NCBI RefSeq assembly: GCF_000485595.1
Contig: NW_014578001.1
Coordinates: 59,791 to 82,446, forward strand
From: Priapulus caudatus
Taxonomy: Eukaryota > Priapulida > Priapulimorpha > Priapulimorphida > Priapulidae
Reading direction: 5' to 3'
DNA length: 22,656 nucleotides
Positions within the stretch are counted from its first letter, which is position 1. Every line of letters begins with the position of its first letter. The notes below the pieces were generated by a model. It was not told the DNA's origin. It did no database searches and saw only the letters and a program-made list of their open reading frames with translations. A program made the translations under genes and the position numbers. Positions 9,979-18,192 of this stretch are shown one piece after another.

Positions 9979-10400
9979 CTTCTTCCTTTCACTCTCCCTC
10001 TCCATCGCCCTCTTTCTTTTACTCTCTCTCTCTCCATCTCCCTCTTCCTTCACTCTTCCTCTCCATCTCCCACTCTCTCCTCCATCTCCCTCTTCCTTCA
10101 CTCTCCCTCTCCATCTCCCTCTTCCTTTCACTCTTCCTCTCCATCTCCCTCTTCCTTTTACTCTCCCTCTTCACCTTCCACACATACTCCTTCCCCCTCG
10201 CCCGCTTCTGCTATTCGGGGTTCCCTTTTCCTTGCCATTTCTCTCTCTCGATCTTCATCGCCTTCAACCCCTTTTTTTCTTTCCCTCTCTCTCTCTCTCT
10301 ACCTTTCTCCCCCTATATCTATCTATCTCTGTCTTTCTTTCCCTCTCGCTCTCCCTCCCTTTTCCCCTCTACCCCTCTCTCTATTCCTACACCTACTATA
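9680..10400. repeat. CT-rich (polypyrimidine) tandem repeat
   Basis: Long CTCTCC/TTCC-rich tract with an irregular repeat of about 24-36 bp built on CTCCATCTCCCTCTTCCTTT and a pure CT run at 9,940-9,972. All three plus frames stay open for over 200 codons of Ser, Leu, Pro and Phe because the strand lacks the A and G needed for stops. These are not proteins. It lies in the intron after the TM2 exon. Confidence 0.9.
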
Positions 10401-10725
10401 GCACTATCCGCTGTGTCTGCTGTAAGGTTGTGTTTGTTGTTATTGTTAATTCTGTTCTTTCTTCTGTTTTCCCAACGCTTCGTCCAATTTCTTGTATCGC
10501 CAACAATCTCCTTCCTTTCTCTCCTCCTCCCTTAAACGATCTTTTAACGCATACCCTCGCATAGCCTCTGTGTCAAGTTTTAAAACACCGTCATGCAAAA
10601 AAATTGTTTCAAGAAATCGAATATATCGGTTATCGATGACTTAACTAGTATAGTCAATGGAATTCTTAACAGGATAAAAATCTTCATTTATTCTAGATCG
10701 TTTAAAATCAAACATACGTGGTTAC

Positions 10726-10860
10726 CTTTGAATAAGGGGCATACTCTGTCCCACACGGATATGCATCCACAGCGTTGGTATTGGCCCAGTGCCAACTCGA
10801 GATAGAAGAGAGGCAAACCTCCGAGGAAATACATGGTGAAGTAAGGAATGAAGAAAGCAC
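10726..10860 (-). CDS. SLC6A4-like: SLC6 transporter exon, TM2
   Basis: A 135-bp exon. The acceptor is TCTCACGCAG before GTGCTTTC and the donor is TTCAAAG followed by GTAACC. It reads [20 protein letters not shown] and then [16 protein letters not shown]. Its first two bases complete the third Gly of NGGG from the TM1 exon, and it ends in phase 1 at KG. GGLPLFYxELALGQY is diagnostic of SLC6, and RCGCxSxW with RVCP is like serotonin transporters. A degraded inverted copy lies at 5,078-5,215. TM3, expected next, is not found. Confidence 0.92.
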
Positions 10861-11085
10861 CTGCGTGAGAGAGAACACCACTACTGTCACCGTCAGAGAG
10901 ACATCGAGTAGAGGGAAGCGAGTGAGAGTGAGAGAAAGAAAGTAAGCGAATGCGAAGAAGAGAGGGGCACAAAGGTGGGAAAATTAAAAAGAAGGTGACT
11001 AGAGGAATTAAGAATACGTATAGGGGAGCGAGTGAAGGGTGTAAGGCCGAGTTAAGGCGAGAAGAACATGGCAGAGGAGAGGAGA

Positions 11086-11123
<38 letters not shown>

Positions 11124-11880
11124 GAGAGAGGGGAACAAAAGAAGGTGAATAGAAGCTCGAGTGTATGAAGGGCATCAACCTCCGACGAGACCTCAATCTC
11201 ATACCTGCTCTTCTAGCGTGGACGGCGGGGACACGCCATCTGCTATGAGCATACCTTCCGCCTGGCTACCGCCTGGCTCCTGGGCAACTTAACGCCCCCA
11301 GCATACACCCTCAAGCACCCCTGCCGCGCGGGGCGTACGCGTTCACATCTGGTAAGTGCACCCCGCCCGTGTGAGAAAGATATTTTTCTCACACGTAGAA
11401 TGGTGGTGTTTTTTCGCAGATTTCTTCTGTGAATGCTGATGATGATGATATTAGGATGCAGGCATGCAAAGTTGTTGGGGCAACCGCGTCCCGACGCTCC
11501 GTCATGGTCGATGTGATGGTGTGTGTGTGGTGTGTGCGTGCGTGCGTGCGTGCGTTGCGTGCGTCGCGGCGTGCGTGTGTGGTGTGTGTGCGTGCGGTGC
11601 GTAGCTGGTGCGTGGTGCGTCGCGTGCCGTAAGCGTAGCGTGCGGTGCGTGCGTGTGTAGTGTGTGTCGTGTGTGATGTGTGTGTGTGTGTGTGTGTGTG
11701 TGAGCTACTGTGTGTAATAAACACCGACTATTATCACATACGGTGTGGCCACCTGATGCCATTGTTACGAGCCGGAATAGAGCCCGTCAGGGTTTAGCGA
11801 GAAATGAGAGCACGTAGTCATGAGTTAATTTAAAACTTTTAACAATAGGCGACCGTCTCCCGGGAACGCGCGCGCGTGCG
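10861..11880. other. First-intron sequence: GA run, hairpin and GT/CGTG-rich tract
   Basis: 10,890-11,150 is purine-rich with a (GA)n run at 11,089-11,117. At 11,372-11,399 there is an 11-bp perfect inverted repeat (CGTGTGAGAAA and TTTCTCACACG, loop GATATT). 11,515-11,705 is a CGTGCGTG/GTGT-rich microsatellite ending in (TG)n. No exon was recognised except the donor-like site discussed at 11,265-11,425. Confidence 0.7.
11265..11425. repeat. Inverted partner of 3,490-3,650, with a donor-like site
   Basis: On the plus strand it reads GGGGCGTACGCGTTCACATC, CTGGTAAGTG, ACCCCGCCCGTGTGAG, AAGATATTTTTCTC and AATGGTGGTG, matching the minus strand of 3,490-3,650. The bases before CTGGTAAGTG are open in one frame (ending GAYAFTS) but match no protein I know. 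It might be part of a repeat or an exon of an unrecognised gene. Confidence 0.5.
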
Positions 11881-13110
11881 TGCGAGATTGCGCTCGTATG
11901 TATGGTGTTCCAAAATTGCCATCGCGCGTCGTGCGATTCAAATGTGCGACGTCGCGCACGACGTTGTACATTTTTGTTCCATAATTGTCGTCGCGTCGTG
12001 TTTTTTATTCCTTCCTCAACCACGACGTCGCCCTTGGCAAACACGACGTCGCGCATTTTCAACCACGACGTGGCTCTTTTTCAAACGCGACGTCGCCCTT
12101 TTTCAAACGCGACGTCGCCATTTTTCAAACGCGACGTCGGTCTTTTTCAAACACGACGTCGCCCTTTTTTAACCGTGTTCCATAAATGCAATCGTGCGCC
12201 GTGCGGCCCATCTAATTGTCACTAAAAACAAGAGAGCGGAAGTATTATTTACACAGCACGAACTCATATACGTAATACTCGTTTACAATCATAATTTAAA
12301 TATAACGAAACAATATTAAAGGATCTATAGATAGACCTATATGCTATAGTCCGGAGAATGTTAATTAGCATTACACAAATTTATATACATTCATTTATGG
12401 TATAGATATGTGAAGACAGGCATATGCAAATCTGGAACAAAAATGTCAAGGCTGTTGATTTCAAAAATCCCCAATTTTATTCTAAATTAACTAGACCGTA
12501 CAACCCATATTCTGTATATAAATACTGTGCAAAGCTGTGAAAGCAAATTTTCACTTGTTTTCATCGCTGTGAATCAGAAAATCAAATCGAGAGTTGCAAT
12601 GTATGCTAGGAATTGGATAAATATTAAAGTAAATAGACCTACATGTTATAATGATAACACTTACCGCAAAGGAATTCTTGTTAGGGAACAGGGGGTTGTC
12701 GTTGGTGAAGAAGTTTGTCTTTGAAACGGACAAGTAAGCGTAGTATAGGGCGCAAAAGCAAAAACACAATCAGAAGAATGAGGCAATTAAGCGAGCGAGC
12801 GTAAAACTGCTCGCAAAAAGTAGTCGAAATTAGATGGGCCGCACACCGCGCGATGGCATTTATGGAACACGGTTAAAAAAGGGCGACGTCGCGTTTGGAA
12901 AAGGGCGACGTCGTGGATGAAAAAGGGCGACGTCGCGTTTGAAAAAGGGCGACGTCGTGTTTATGCACACAGGGAGATTATGGAACAGAAATTCCAGAAC
13001 AGAATGCACAGATGGAACATTTGAATCGCACGAAGCGCGATGGCAATTTTGGAACGCCATACTATGTATGCGTCGGCCTGCGTGCGTGCGTGCGTATACG
13101 CGCGTGCGTG
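11870..13110. mobile_element. Inverted-repeat element (about 1.2 kb) with 21-bp subrepeat arrays; possible non-autonomous DNA transposon
   Basis: The left arm (about 11,895-12,216) and right arm (about 12,826-13,066) are reverse complements. Outer ends share GTTCCAAAATTGCCATCGCG, and inner ends share GTTCCATAAATGC(A/C)ATCG and CGGCCCATCTAATT. Each arm holds an array of a 21-bp unit, TTTTTCAAACGCGACGTCGCC, with about six to seven copies on the left and four on the right. Each arm thus begins and ends with related GTTCCA motifs. The 610-bp centre (12,217-12,825) is AT-rich with no transposase. Outside the arms both sides run into CGTGCGTG-type sequence and I could not define a target-site duplication. 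Two separate repeats in opposite orientation is the alternative. Confidence 0.7.
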
Positions 13111-13196
13111 CGTTTGACCCCGTCCTCCTGCAATTCCCTCCGCCCCTCCCCCATTTCCCTCCGCCTCCTCTCTCGGTGCTATACGCTACCACTCAC

Positions 13197-13398
13197 CGCC
13201 GCCGTTTCGATAGCAGATGTACGGAAACCGCCAGACGTTTCCCAGGTCGACGGCGAATCCGATGACGGACAGCAGGAAGTCAATCTTCTTCCCCCAGTGC
13301 TCGCGTTCAGCGCCCTGGTGACCTTCTTCCATCCCGAGGTCATCCCCCTTCGCCGCTAACTCCTTCATCCCGCACGTGACGTCACCGCGTTCGTCCAT
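13197..13398 (-). CDS. SLC6A4-like: SLC6 transporter first coding exon, N-terminus and TM1
   Basis: A 202-bp exon starting at ATG 13,398; an in-frame TAA lies a short way upstream and no other in-frame Met intervenes. It encodes 67 residues: a short, charged cytoplasmic N-terminus ([13 protein letters not shown], then [13 protein letters not shown]) followed by [19 protein letters not shown] and [15 protein letters not shown]. The donor is GGCGGCG followed by GTGAGT. The Asp in AVDLGNVW is the residue that binds the amine group in monoamine carriers; amino-acid carriers of the family usually have Gly there. The N-terminus is shorter than in vertebrate serotonin transporters, so an additional upstream exon cannot be excluded. 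Confidence 0.9.
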
Positions 13399-13579
13399 CT
13401 CTGGAGCAGTGTCCGGTGGCGAAGGTGAGACGTATAGTTAGAGGTAGGCCGTCATTCGGCTTGGCGGCGGCGGTGATGACGTAAGCGCGGTGACAGACGA
13501 TCGGATATCGGCGGCAGTTTAGTTGCTGCGATGAAATGACGGCGTCACGGAAAAATCTCGTGTCGTTATTTCTTCTCTC

Positions 13580-13616
13580 TTGTGCGGATTTTCTCTCTCT
13601 CTTTTTCTTTCTTTTT

Positions 13617-13665
<49 letters not shown>

Positions 13666-13745
13666 CTTCTCTCTCTTTCTCTCTCTCTTTCTCTCTTCCT
13701 TTCTTTCTCTCTCGCTCTCTCACTTTCTCTCTCCGTCTTTCACGC
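13580..13745. repeat. CT-rich microsatellite
   Basis: A (CT)n/(CTTT)n tract about 190 bp upstream of the transporter start codon. On the transporter strand it is a GA-rich tract, possibly within the 5-prime untranslated region or promoter. The long open frames here are repeat byproducts. Confidence 0.9.
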
Positions 13746-13826
13746 TCGCTACCTCCCTTCTTTCTCCCGTATACACGCTCTGTCGGACGAGTCACTCACA
13801 AACAGTCGCCGTCCGCGTTTCTTCAC

Positions 13827-13942
13827 ATACACACCTACACGTATATAGCACACGACTGCATGTTTCACGCGTGATAGATAGAAGATACACACCTACACGT
13901 ATATAGCACACGACTGTTTCACGCGTGATAGATAGATAGAAG
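13827..13942. repeat. 58-bp tandem duplication
   Basis: Two copies with a period of 58 bp: ATACACACCTACACGTATAT at 13,827 and again at 13,885, each continuing through AGCACACGACTG, TTTCACGCGTGATAGATAG and AAG. The second copy lacks CATG and has one extra GATA unit. Confidence 0.9.
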
Positions 13943-14266
13943 ACTATGTACGCATGCGCGTGCTTCACGCTCAGTGTTTCAGCATCACGCGTTCACCACA
14001 CACACACACACAGACCGCGCGGGTGTACACGGGCCGCGAGAGAACAGGAAAAGAACGGGAACGCTGTACATATAGAAGCGCGAAGGAGGAAACGGAAGTC
14101 CGCACGTGGTCAAGTTGTTGCAGTAGTAGGGAAAACTCGGGTCCCCGTGCGTGCTCATGTGCGTCAGTGCGACCAGACGGAACAAGCTTGACTTTTAAAG
14201 GCCTCGTTCGCGCTGGACTGGTTGTATCCAAGTATCGAGCGCGCGCGTGTGCGTCTCCCGGCCTCG

Positions 14267-14287
14267 TGACGTCATCCAACATGGCGG
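14267..14287. promoter_or_regulatory. CRE-like and YY1-like sites
   Basis: A perfect CRE palindrome TGACGTCA at 14,267-14,274 is followed six bases later by ATGGCGG (14,281-14,287) in the context CCAACATGGCGGACG, which matches the YY1 consensus. The pair lies between the two head-to-head genes, 0.87 kb from the transporter start and 0.8 kb from the FLAD1 start. Function is inferred from motif only. Long frames through this region show no protein similarity I recognise. Confidence 0.45.
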
Positions 14288-14594
14288 ACGTTTGCTGTGC
14301 GCGATCGTCAGCTACAGAGAGAAAATAACGAAGAACACATACAGCTATACTGCTGCGTGCATGATTTGTCGCCATACGTCACTAAACAAACGCGTGGCGC
14401 GTGATTGGATACAATCCGCTATATTATATAATACTAGGGGAAAATATTTGTATTTTTTATTTAATATCGTAATTACTAATGTTACTAATCATCATAATTT
14501 TATCCTGTCACTTAGATAGCTCGAAATTACATTAAAGACACAATGAACAATATTGAATGAAAAAAATAAAACGTAAAGGAATTCCCCCCCCCCC

Positions 14595-14655
14595 TGGGAT
14601 TTGAACCTGCACCCTCTCTGCCTTTAACATATCCACGACGCTATTCACTAGACTT
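14595..14655 (-). repeat. tRNA-like sequence, probably a tRNA-derived SINE fragment
   Basis: On the minus strand an A-box-like TAGTGAATAGCG (14,650-14,639) is followed 31 bp later by a near-perfect B box GGTTCAAATCC (14,607-14,597). The D-loop/anticodon spacing is tRNA-like, but the acceptor stem is not convincing and the 3-prime side runs into a C/G homopolymer (14,584-14,594). A SINE head or decayed tRNA gene fits better than a functional tRNA. Confidence 0.5.
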
Positions 14656-14944
14656 TAATGCGGGTGAAATACTATTTATTACAATATTATATGTAAAAAA
14701 TAAAACACTATTACGTACGCCGCGCAGCTGCAGCAGCGGCACTGTATGGTTCCTGAAAGTCAGCTGTATGGTTCCTGAATTTCATGACTGAATGCTTCAG
14801 GATTCAATTATTTTAATGCATTGCTCTTGTTCTAGTTGTTTATATCTAATCAGACTAATGTTAGAGGATAGTGAATACATGTGTGCGGATACGCGTTCAG
14901 ACGCACACACACACTTCAAAACTTCTGTCGTACAACTGCGATCC

Positions 14945-14985
14945 AAAATGGCACCTGTTACGTTAGAAGTACATGACCAATCAGC
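14945..14985 (+). promoter_or_regulatory. Likely FLAD1 proximal promoter (YY1-like and CCAAT box)
   Basis: AAAATGGC at 14,945-14,952 and a strong NF-Y-type box, CCAATCAGCG at 14,977-14,986, lie 90-130 bp upstream of the FLAD1 ATG at 15,077. No TATA box is evident at the right distance, consistent with a housekeeping promoter. The transcription start is not determined. Confidence 0.4.
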
Positions 14986-15076
14986 GTCATCGTCTTGTAT
15001 ATCAAGTGCATGCTTACCACGGTTGAATGGAGGCGTGTTTACATTGTATTTGTAACGTGAATATGCTCTAGTTCGA

Positions 15077-15197
15077 ATGAGTTATGTGTCTGCACTCAGG
15101 AAATCCCAAAGACTTCTCTGTATTGGAGGCCATCTAGTCAGAAGGGGGATTATAAATAAGATGTCGTCCGGGAGTGATGCAACTGCTGGAATCATCG
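15077..15197 (+). CDS. FLAD1: FLAD1 exon 1, with alternative start at 15,161
   Basis: From ATG 15,077 it encodes 40 residues: MSYVSALRKSQRLLCIGGHL, VRRGIINK, then MSSGSDATAGII. The first 28 residues have several Arg and Lys, no acidic residue, and Ser and Leu, like a mitochondrial presequence. The internal ATG at 15,161 would give a protein starting MSSGSDATAG, without it. Human FLAD1 makes mitochondrial and cytosolic forms, so two starts here are plausible. The donor is ATCATCG followed by GTAAGG, phase 1. The join to exon 2 restores [13 protein letters not shown]. Confidence 0.85.
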
Positions 15198-15292
15198 GTA
15201 AGGTGCCGTCCTACTCCTGGCTATATAATGCTCCATTAGGAGTGTTCCCAACTTTCATATCATTAATGATTATATGATTAATGATTGATAAT

Positions 15293-15312
15293 CCTAACCC
15301 TAACCCCAACCC
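15293..15312. repeat. Short telomere-like repeat in intron 1
   Basis: CCTAACCCTAACCCCAACCC, about three units of the TTAGGG-complement repeat, one of them imperfect. It is too short to suggest a telomere fusion. Confidence 0.6.
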
Positions 15313-15375
15313 TCACCTAAATGACATATTAAACCACAAACTAATATATGACCATGACCATATTTTTTTTTTCAG

Positions 15376-15470
15376 TGATTGGCGATGAGATCCTGAAAGG
15401 ACAGACGTTGGACACTAATTCTCACTTTCTCAGCAAGCATTTGTTTTCACTTGGAGTGAAAGTTCAGCGA
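15376..15470 (+). CDS. FLAD1: FLAD1 exon 2
   Basis: A 95-bp exon with a polypyrimidine tract and TTCAG acceptor, and donor CAGCGA followed by GTGAGT. It encodes residues 41-72, [20 protein letters not shown] then [12 protein letters not shown]. GDEILKGxTxDTN is the opening motif of the MPTb/CinA-type domain, near its nucleotide pocket. It ends in phase 0 before VSVIPDD of exon 3. The hAT-type element begins 26 bp after the donor. Confidence 0.95.
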
Positions 15471-15487
15471 GTGAGTGACACTACGAC

Positions 15488-15844
15488 ACTGTTATTAGTG
15501 TTGTCAATCGGTTGTAATTTCGTAATCGATCATCGGTTGGACCCAAGTAACCGATGATCGGAATTATACAATCGGTTACTCGGGGTGTTGAATGCCTGCG
15601 TGTGCGTAACGTCGTGTGCATGTACGTGTGTGCATGTATGTGCTTGTTTAGCCCTGTTTACTGTTTGTTTTGCACTGTTTACTACTGTGTGTATAATACA
15701 TGTACTGATTCTCATCATTTTTCCAAGTTTTTTTTTTTTTTCGATGAAATTGATTATGGATTTTGATAACCAAGCGCTTGGTTCGAGCCACTGCTCAACC
15801 GATGATCGAGTATAATCGATGATCGTGACATCACTAACTGTTAT
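15488..15844. mobile_element. hAT-type MITE with 8-bp target-site duplication, in FLAD1 intron 2
   Basis: The element spans 15,496-15,836 (341 bp) and is flanked on both sides by the identical 8-mer ACTGTTAT (15,488-15,495 and 15,837-15,844). Its ends are inverted: TAGTGTTGTCA on the left and TGACATCACTA on the right, followed inward by related CGATCATCGGTTG sequences. TAGNG termini with an 8-bp duplication are the hallmark of hAT transposons. It has no transposase and is too short to encode one. The interior repeats ACCGATGATCGG palindromes near 15,550. Confidence 0.88.
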
Positions 15845-15970
15845 ATTCAACAGTTGCTAATTAGGGAAAGTGAAGTATAATGATAGTATATAGTACAACG
15901 GTATGTTCTATATCCCTTAATATGCTTGTGAGAATTAGACCATGTATTTCCTCTATAAATTCTTGTTTAG

Positions 15971-16094
15971 GTGTCAGTGATTCCTGACGACCTGGAAGTC
16001 ATAGCGAAGGAAGTTAGAGAATTTTCGTCGAAGTATACATATGTGCTGACATCTGGTGGCATTGGACCAACTCATGATGACATGACTTCAGAGG
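15971..16094 (+). CDS. FLAD1: FLAD1 exon 3, with GC splice donor
   Basis: A 124-bp exon with acceptor TTGTTTAG. It encodes residues 73-113, [37 protein letters not shown] and [14 protein letters not shown] (about 100-109) is the conserved substrate-binding loop of the MPTb fold. The join to exon 4 needs the exon to end at TCAGAGG (16,094), making the donor GCAAGC, a non-canonical GC site. No GT nearby gives the same in-phase junction. Confidence 0.93.
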
Positions 16095-16439
16095 GCAAGC
16101 ATCTTTTTGTTTAATATTTTGACTTCATTGGTTCTTTAGCCTAAGTGGTTGCAGGTGGTTTATGAGTAGTTGTGGAGTAAAGCAGCTGCTTTGCTAAATA
16201 GCTAAAGGCAGTGTACCTATATTAATGCTGACTATTACTGAGTAGCCAGCTCTGCCTAGGAAAAATCTTATTTGTTCTTGAGGTCAGGTGACTTTGTGCC
16301 ACCGGTGTAGGCTGTGGTCTGCTCTCTATTAAATAGTATCATTATTTCTTGATGTAATTGATTTATCAAAAATTTCAAACTGCTTAGCAACGACGACTCA
16401 GTCGAGATGGAGAGCTCCATTTGATATCCGCTGACTGAG

Positions 16440-16690
16440 CATATGCAGATAGATTGATTGATGGATGAATCGATTGATGGACAGATGGATGGATGAATAG
16501 ATGAATAGATAGATAGATAGATAGGTAGGTATAGGCAGGAAGGCAGGGAGGTAGGTAGGCAGGCAGGCAGGCAAACAGGCAGACACAGTGACAGACAGCA
16601 GATAGACAAACAGACTCACAGATAAACACTTTTTTATTCGCAATAAGATGGTACCTTGGGTAACAACAACAACAACAACAACAACAACAC
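16440..16690. repeat. Mosaic tetranucleotide and (AAC)n microsatellites in intron 3
   Basis: GATT, GATG, GATA, GGTA and GGCA repeats run into each other from 16,449 to about 16,600, then (AAC)n occupies 16,662-16,689. The remainder of intron 3 (16,095-16,751) holds nothing recognised. Confidence 0.9.
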
Positions 16691-16751
16691 TGTTATAGCT
16701 CGTGAGCTCCTCGACGCTGCTGACGTGCACTTGTTTTGTTCTCGCTCGCAG

Positions 16752-16864
16752 GTATAGCGATGGCGTTCGGGGAGGAGGTGAAACCTCACGCGGAACTAGT
16801 GAAGCTCGTGAGGCAATTCTTCGGCGACGTCAGCATGGATTCACCAGAGATGAAACTAGCGCAC
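16752..16864 (+). CDS. FLAD1: FLAD1 exon 4
   Basis: A 113-bp exon with acceptor CTCGCAG and donor GCGCAC followed by GTAAGC. It encodes residues 114-151, GIAMAFGEEVKPHAELVKLV then RQFFGDVSMDSPEMKLAH. It continues the MPTb domain after THDD; the AxAFGEExKPHxEL pattern is conserved in this family. It ends in phase 0. Intron 4 (16,865-17,270) holds no other recognised feature. Confidence 0.93.
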
Positions 16865-17270
16865 GTAAGCAGTCGTAGCGACTCTGTAGTGACGAATACA
16901 AGAACGCTACGACAGGCCTAGATCATTGCCGCATAATGTTACGACAGACAGCGTCCGGCCTGCGGGCGTGAAGGTTTGAGATGGTTCCTCCGTGGCAATG
17001 TCGTGCTGCTGTTGTCACAGCTACAGGACTGTAGTGAGCACTAGCGCGATAAATAATAAACATAGTTTAGCTGTAACACGTTGCGTCTAAGTTACATTGT
17101 CGTTGTTGTACCCTAATATAGCAATATACGTACAGTCGTAACTGTATATCCTTATATAATCATCCTCATTTATAACGAAACATAGTGCCTGAGACAAAGC
17201 TCTCTCTCTACCTCTACAGTAATGATGTGCTTGTACTGACTGGCTTTCATGGCACTGGGGTTGTGTACAG

Positions 17271-17411
17271 GTGCCAGAGTCAGCGCAGCTAAGGTATGGC
17301 GTTCACCCGATCACCGGCAAGACGGCCCCGTATCCTCTCGTCACAGTCAGGAATGTCTACTTGTTTCCCGGCATTCCTCATCTACTGGAGCGTAACTTTG
17401 CCAATGTGGAA
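17271..17411 (+). CDS. FLAD1: FLAD1 exon 5
   Basis: A 141-bp phase-0 exon of 47 codons with acceptor TGTACAG and donor GTGGAA followed by GTGAGT. It encodes [40 protein letters not shown] and RNFANVE. [12 protein letters not shown] is a strongly conserved segment of the MPTb domain. Intron 5 (17,412-17,716) is AT-rich with no recognised feature. Confidence 0.95.
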
Positions 17412-17716
17412 GTGAGTATATACACGTATATAGATAATATGTCGCTATAGCTATGGATGAATACATAGATAGTAGATACATACACAAATCGAGAGTCGGT
17501 CTTGTTGTGCGTACCTTCACTTTCACTATTCTCGAAGTAACTGCTTATTATAATATGAATTAATAAAATGTGATTTTGCAGTGAGTATAGCATTCATCCA
17601 ACAATGTTGAGTGAAGCTATGCCATATTGGTAATATAACATGATGGCCTTTTTAACTTATCTGGCCATAGATGGCAGCACAGGCATCCCATAATAATTAT
17701 GACGGCTGCTCTTCAG

Positions 17717-17865
17717 CACTTGTTTCGCAACGAGGCCGTACAGTTTCACGTGAGACAGATGTTCCTGGCCCAGGATGAGATGTCCATCGCCGGCATGATC
17801 TCCAAAGTAAACAAGCAATACAAAGATAGGGTTGATTTGGGGTCTTACCCGAAGCTAGACAACAG
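17717..17865 (+). CDS. FLAD1: FLAD1 exon 6
   Basis: A 149-bp exon with acceptor GCTCTTCAG and donor GACAACAG followed by GTACAC. The start was chosen because HLFRNEAVQFHVRQMFL follows ERNFANVE with the same spacing as the human protein. It continues AQDEMSIAGMISKVNKQY then VDLGSYPKLDN. DLGSYP belongs to the conserved linker region after the MPTb core. It ends in phase 2 and joins SYYQVK in exon 7. Intron 6 (17,866-18,192) has no recognised feature. Confidence 0.93.
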
Positions 17866-18192
17866 GTACACATACACACAAGCTACACCGGCTTAGTCCT
17901 GTATTGACAATTGTGTAATTGGGAAGGCCAGATTAGACGACGAATTGTTTTACTGCTAAATTGTTGTGGGAGTGATATGCATAGAAGTGTGTGATATCGA
18001 AGATTATTCTTGGTAGCAGAAAATTTCCCTTCGTTGTATCTTCTAATGTCATGCACTTCTGATGATAGTTATAAATAGATGAGCAGAATAAGTAGCAGTT
18101 TAAGCTCATTTTATCTGCATATGACATTCACTGGCGTGTATAATTTCTCACATAACTTGTCTCTTGATTAACCTGTTCTACGTTTCTGTCAG

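Larger units (their letters stand above)
172..13398 (-). other. SLC6A4-like: SLC6 monoamine (serotonin-like) transporter gene, scrambled in this assembly
   Basis: Sodium- and chloride-coupled neurotransmitter symporter of the SLC6 family, a 12-TM plasma-membrane protein that takes amine transmitter back into cells. Recognised from TM1 ([12 protein letters not shown], with the Asp of monoamine carriers), TM2 ([15 protein letters not shown] then RCGCISVW, as in serotonin transporters), TM6 (FFSLGPGFG) and TM8 (LITLGLDS). Exon lengths (135, 135, 104, 125, 129, 100, 101 bp) and phases follow the usual SLC6 pattern. On the minus strand the readable order is TM1, TM2, TM7-8, TM8-9, TM10, TM11, then TM5, TM6, TM6-7, so the last three are out of order. 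A degraded copy of those three sits in the collinear place (3,600-6,825). TM3, TM4 and TM12 were not found. A dopamine or octopamine transporter is the alternative; SERT-like is favoured by residues, not by a tree. Confidence 0.85.

Noticed and set aside
9514-10564. Open frames of 250-295 codons rich in Ser, Leu and Pro
   Set aside because: All three plus-strand frames are open across a CT-rich tract; no domain, no splice context, no Met-led gene structure.
13954-14375. Overlapping frames of 124 and 134 codons on both strands
   Set aside because: No similarity recognised, no conserved motif, and the region has promoter-like elements instead.
15293-15312. Ancient telomere fusion site
   Set aside because: Only about three telomere-like units; chance or microsatellite origin is enough.
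16440-16690. CRISPR-like or other structured array
   Set aside because: Simple tetranucleotide and trinucleotide repeats with no spacers.
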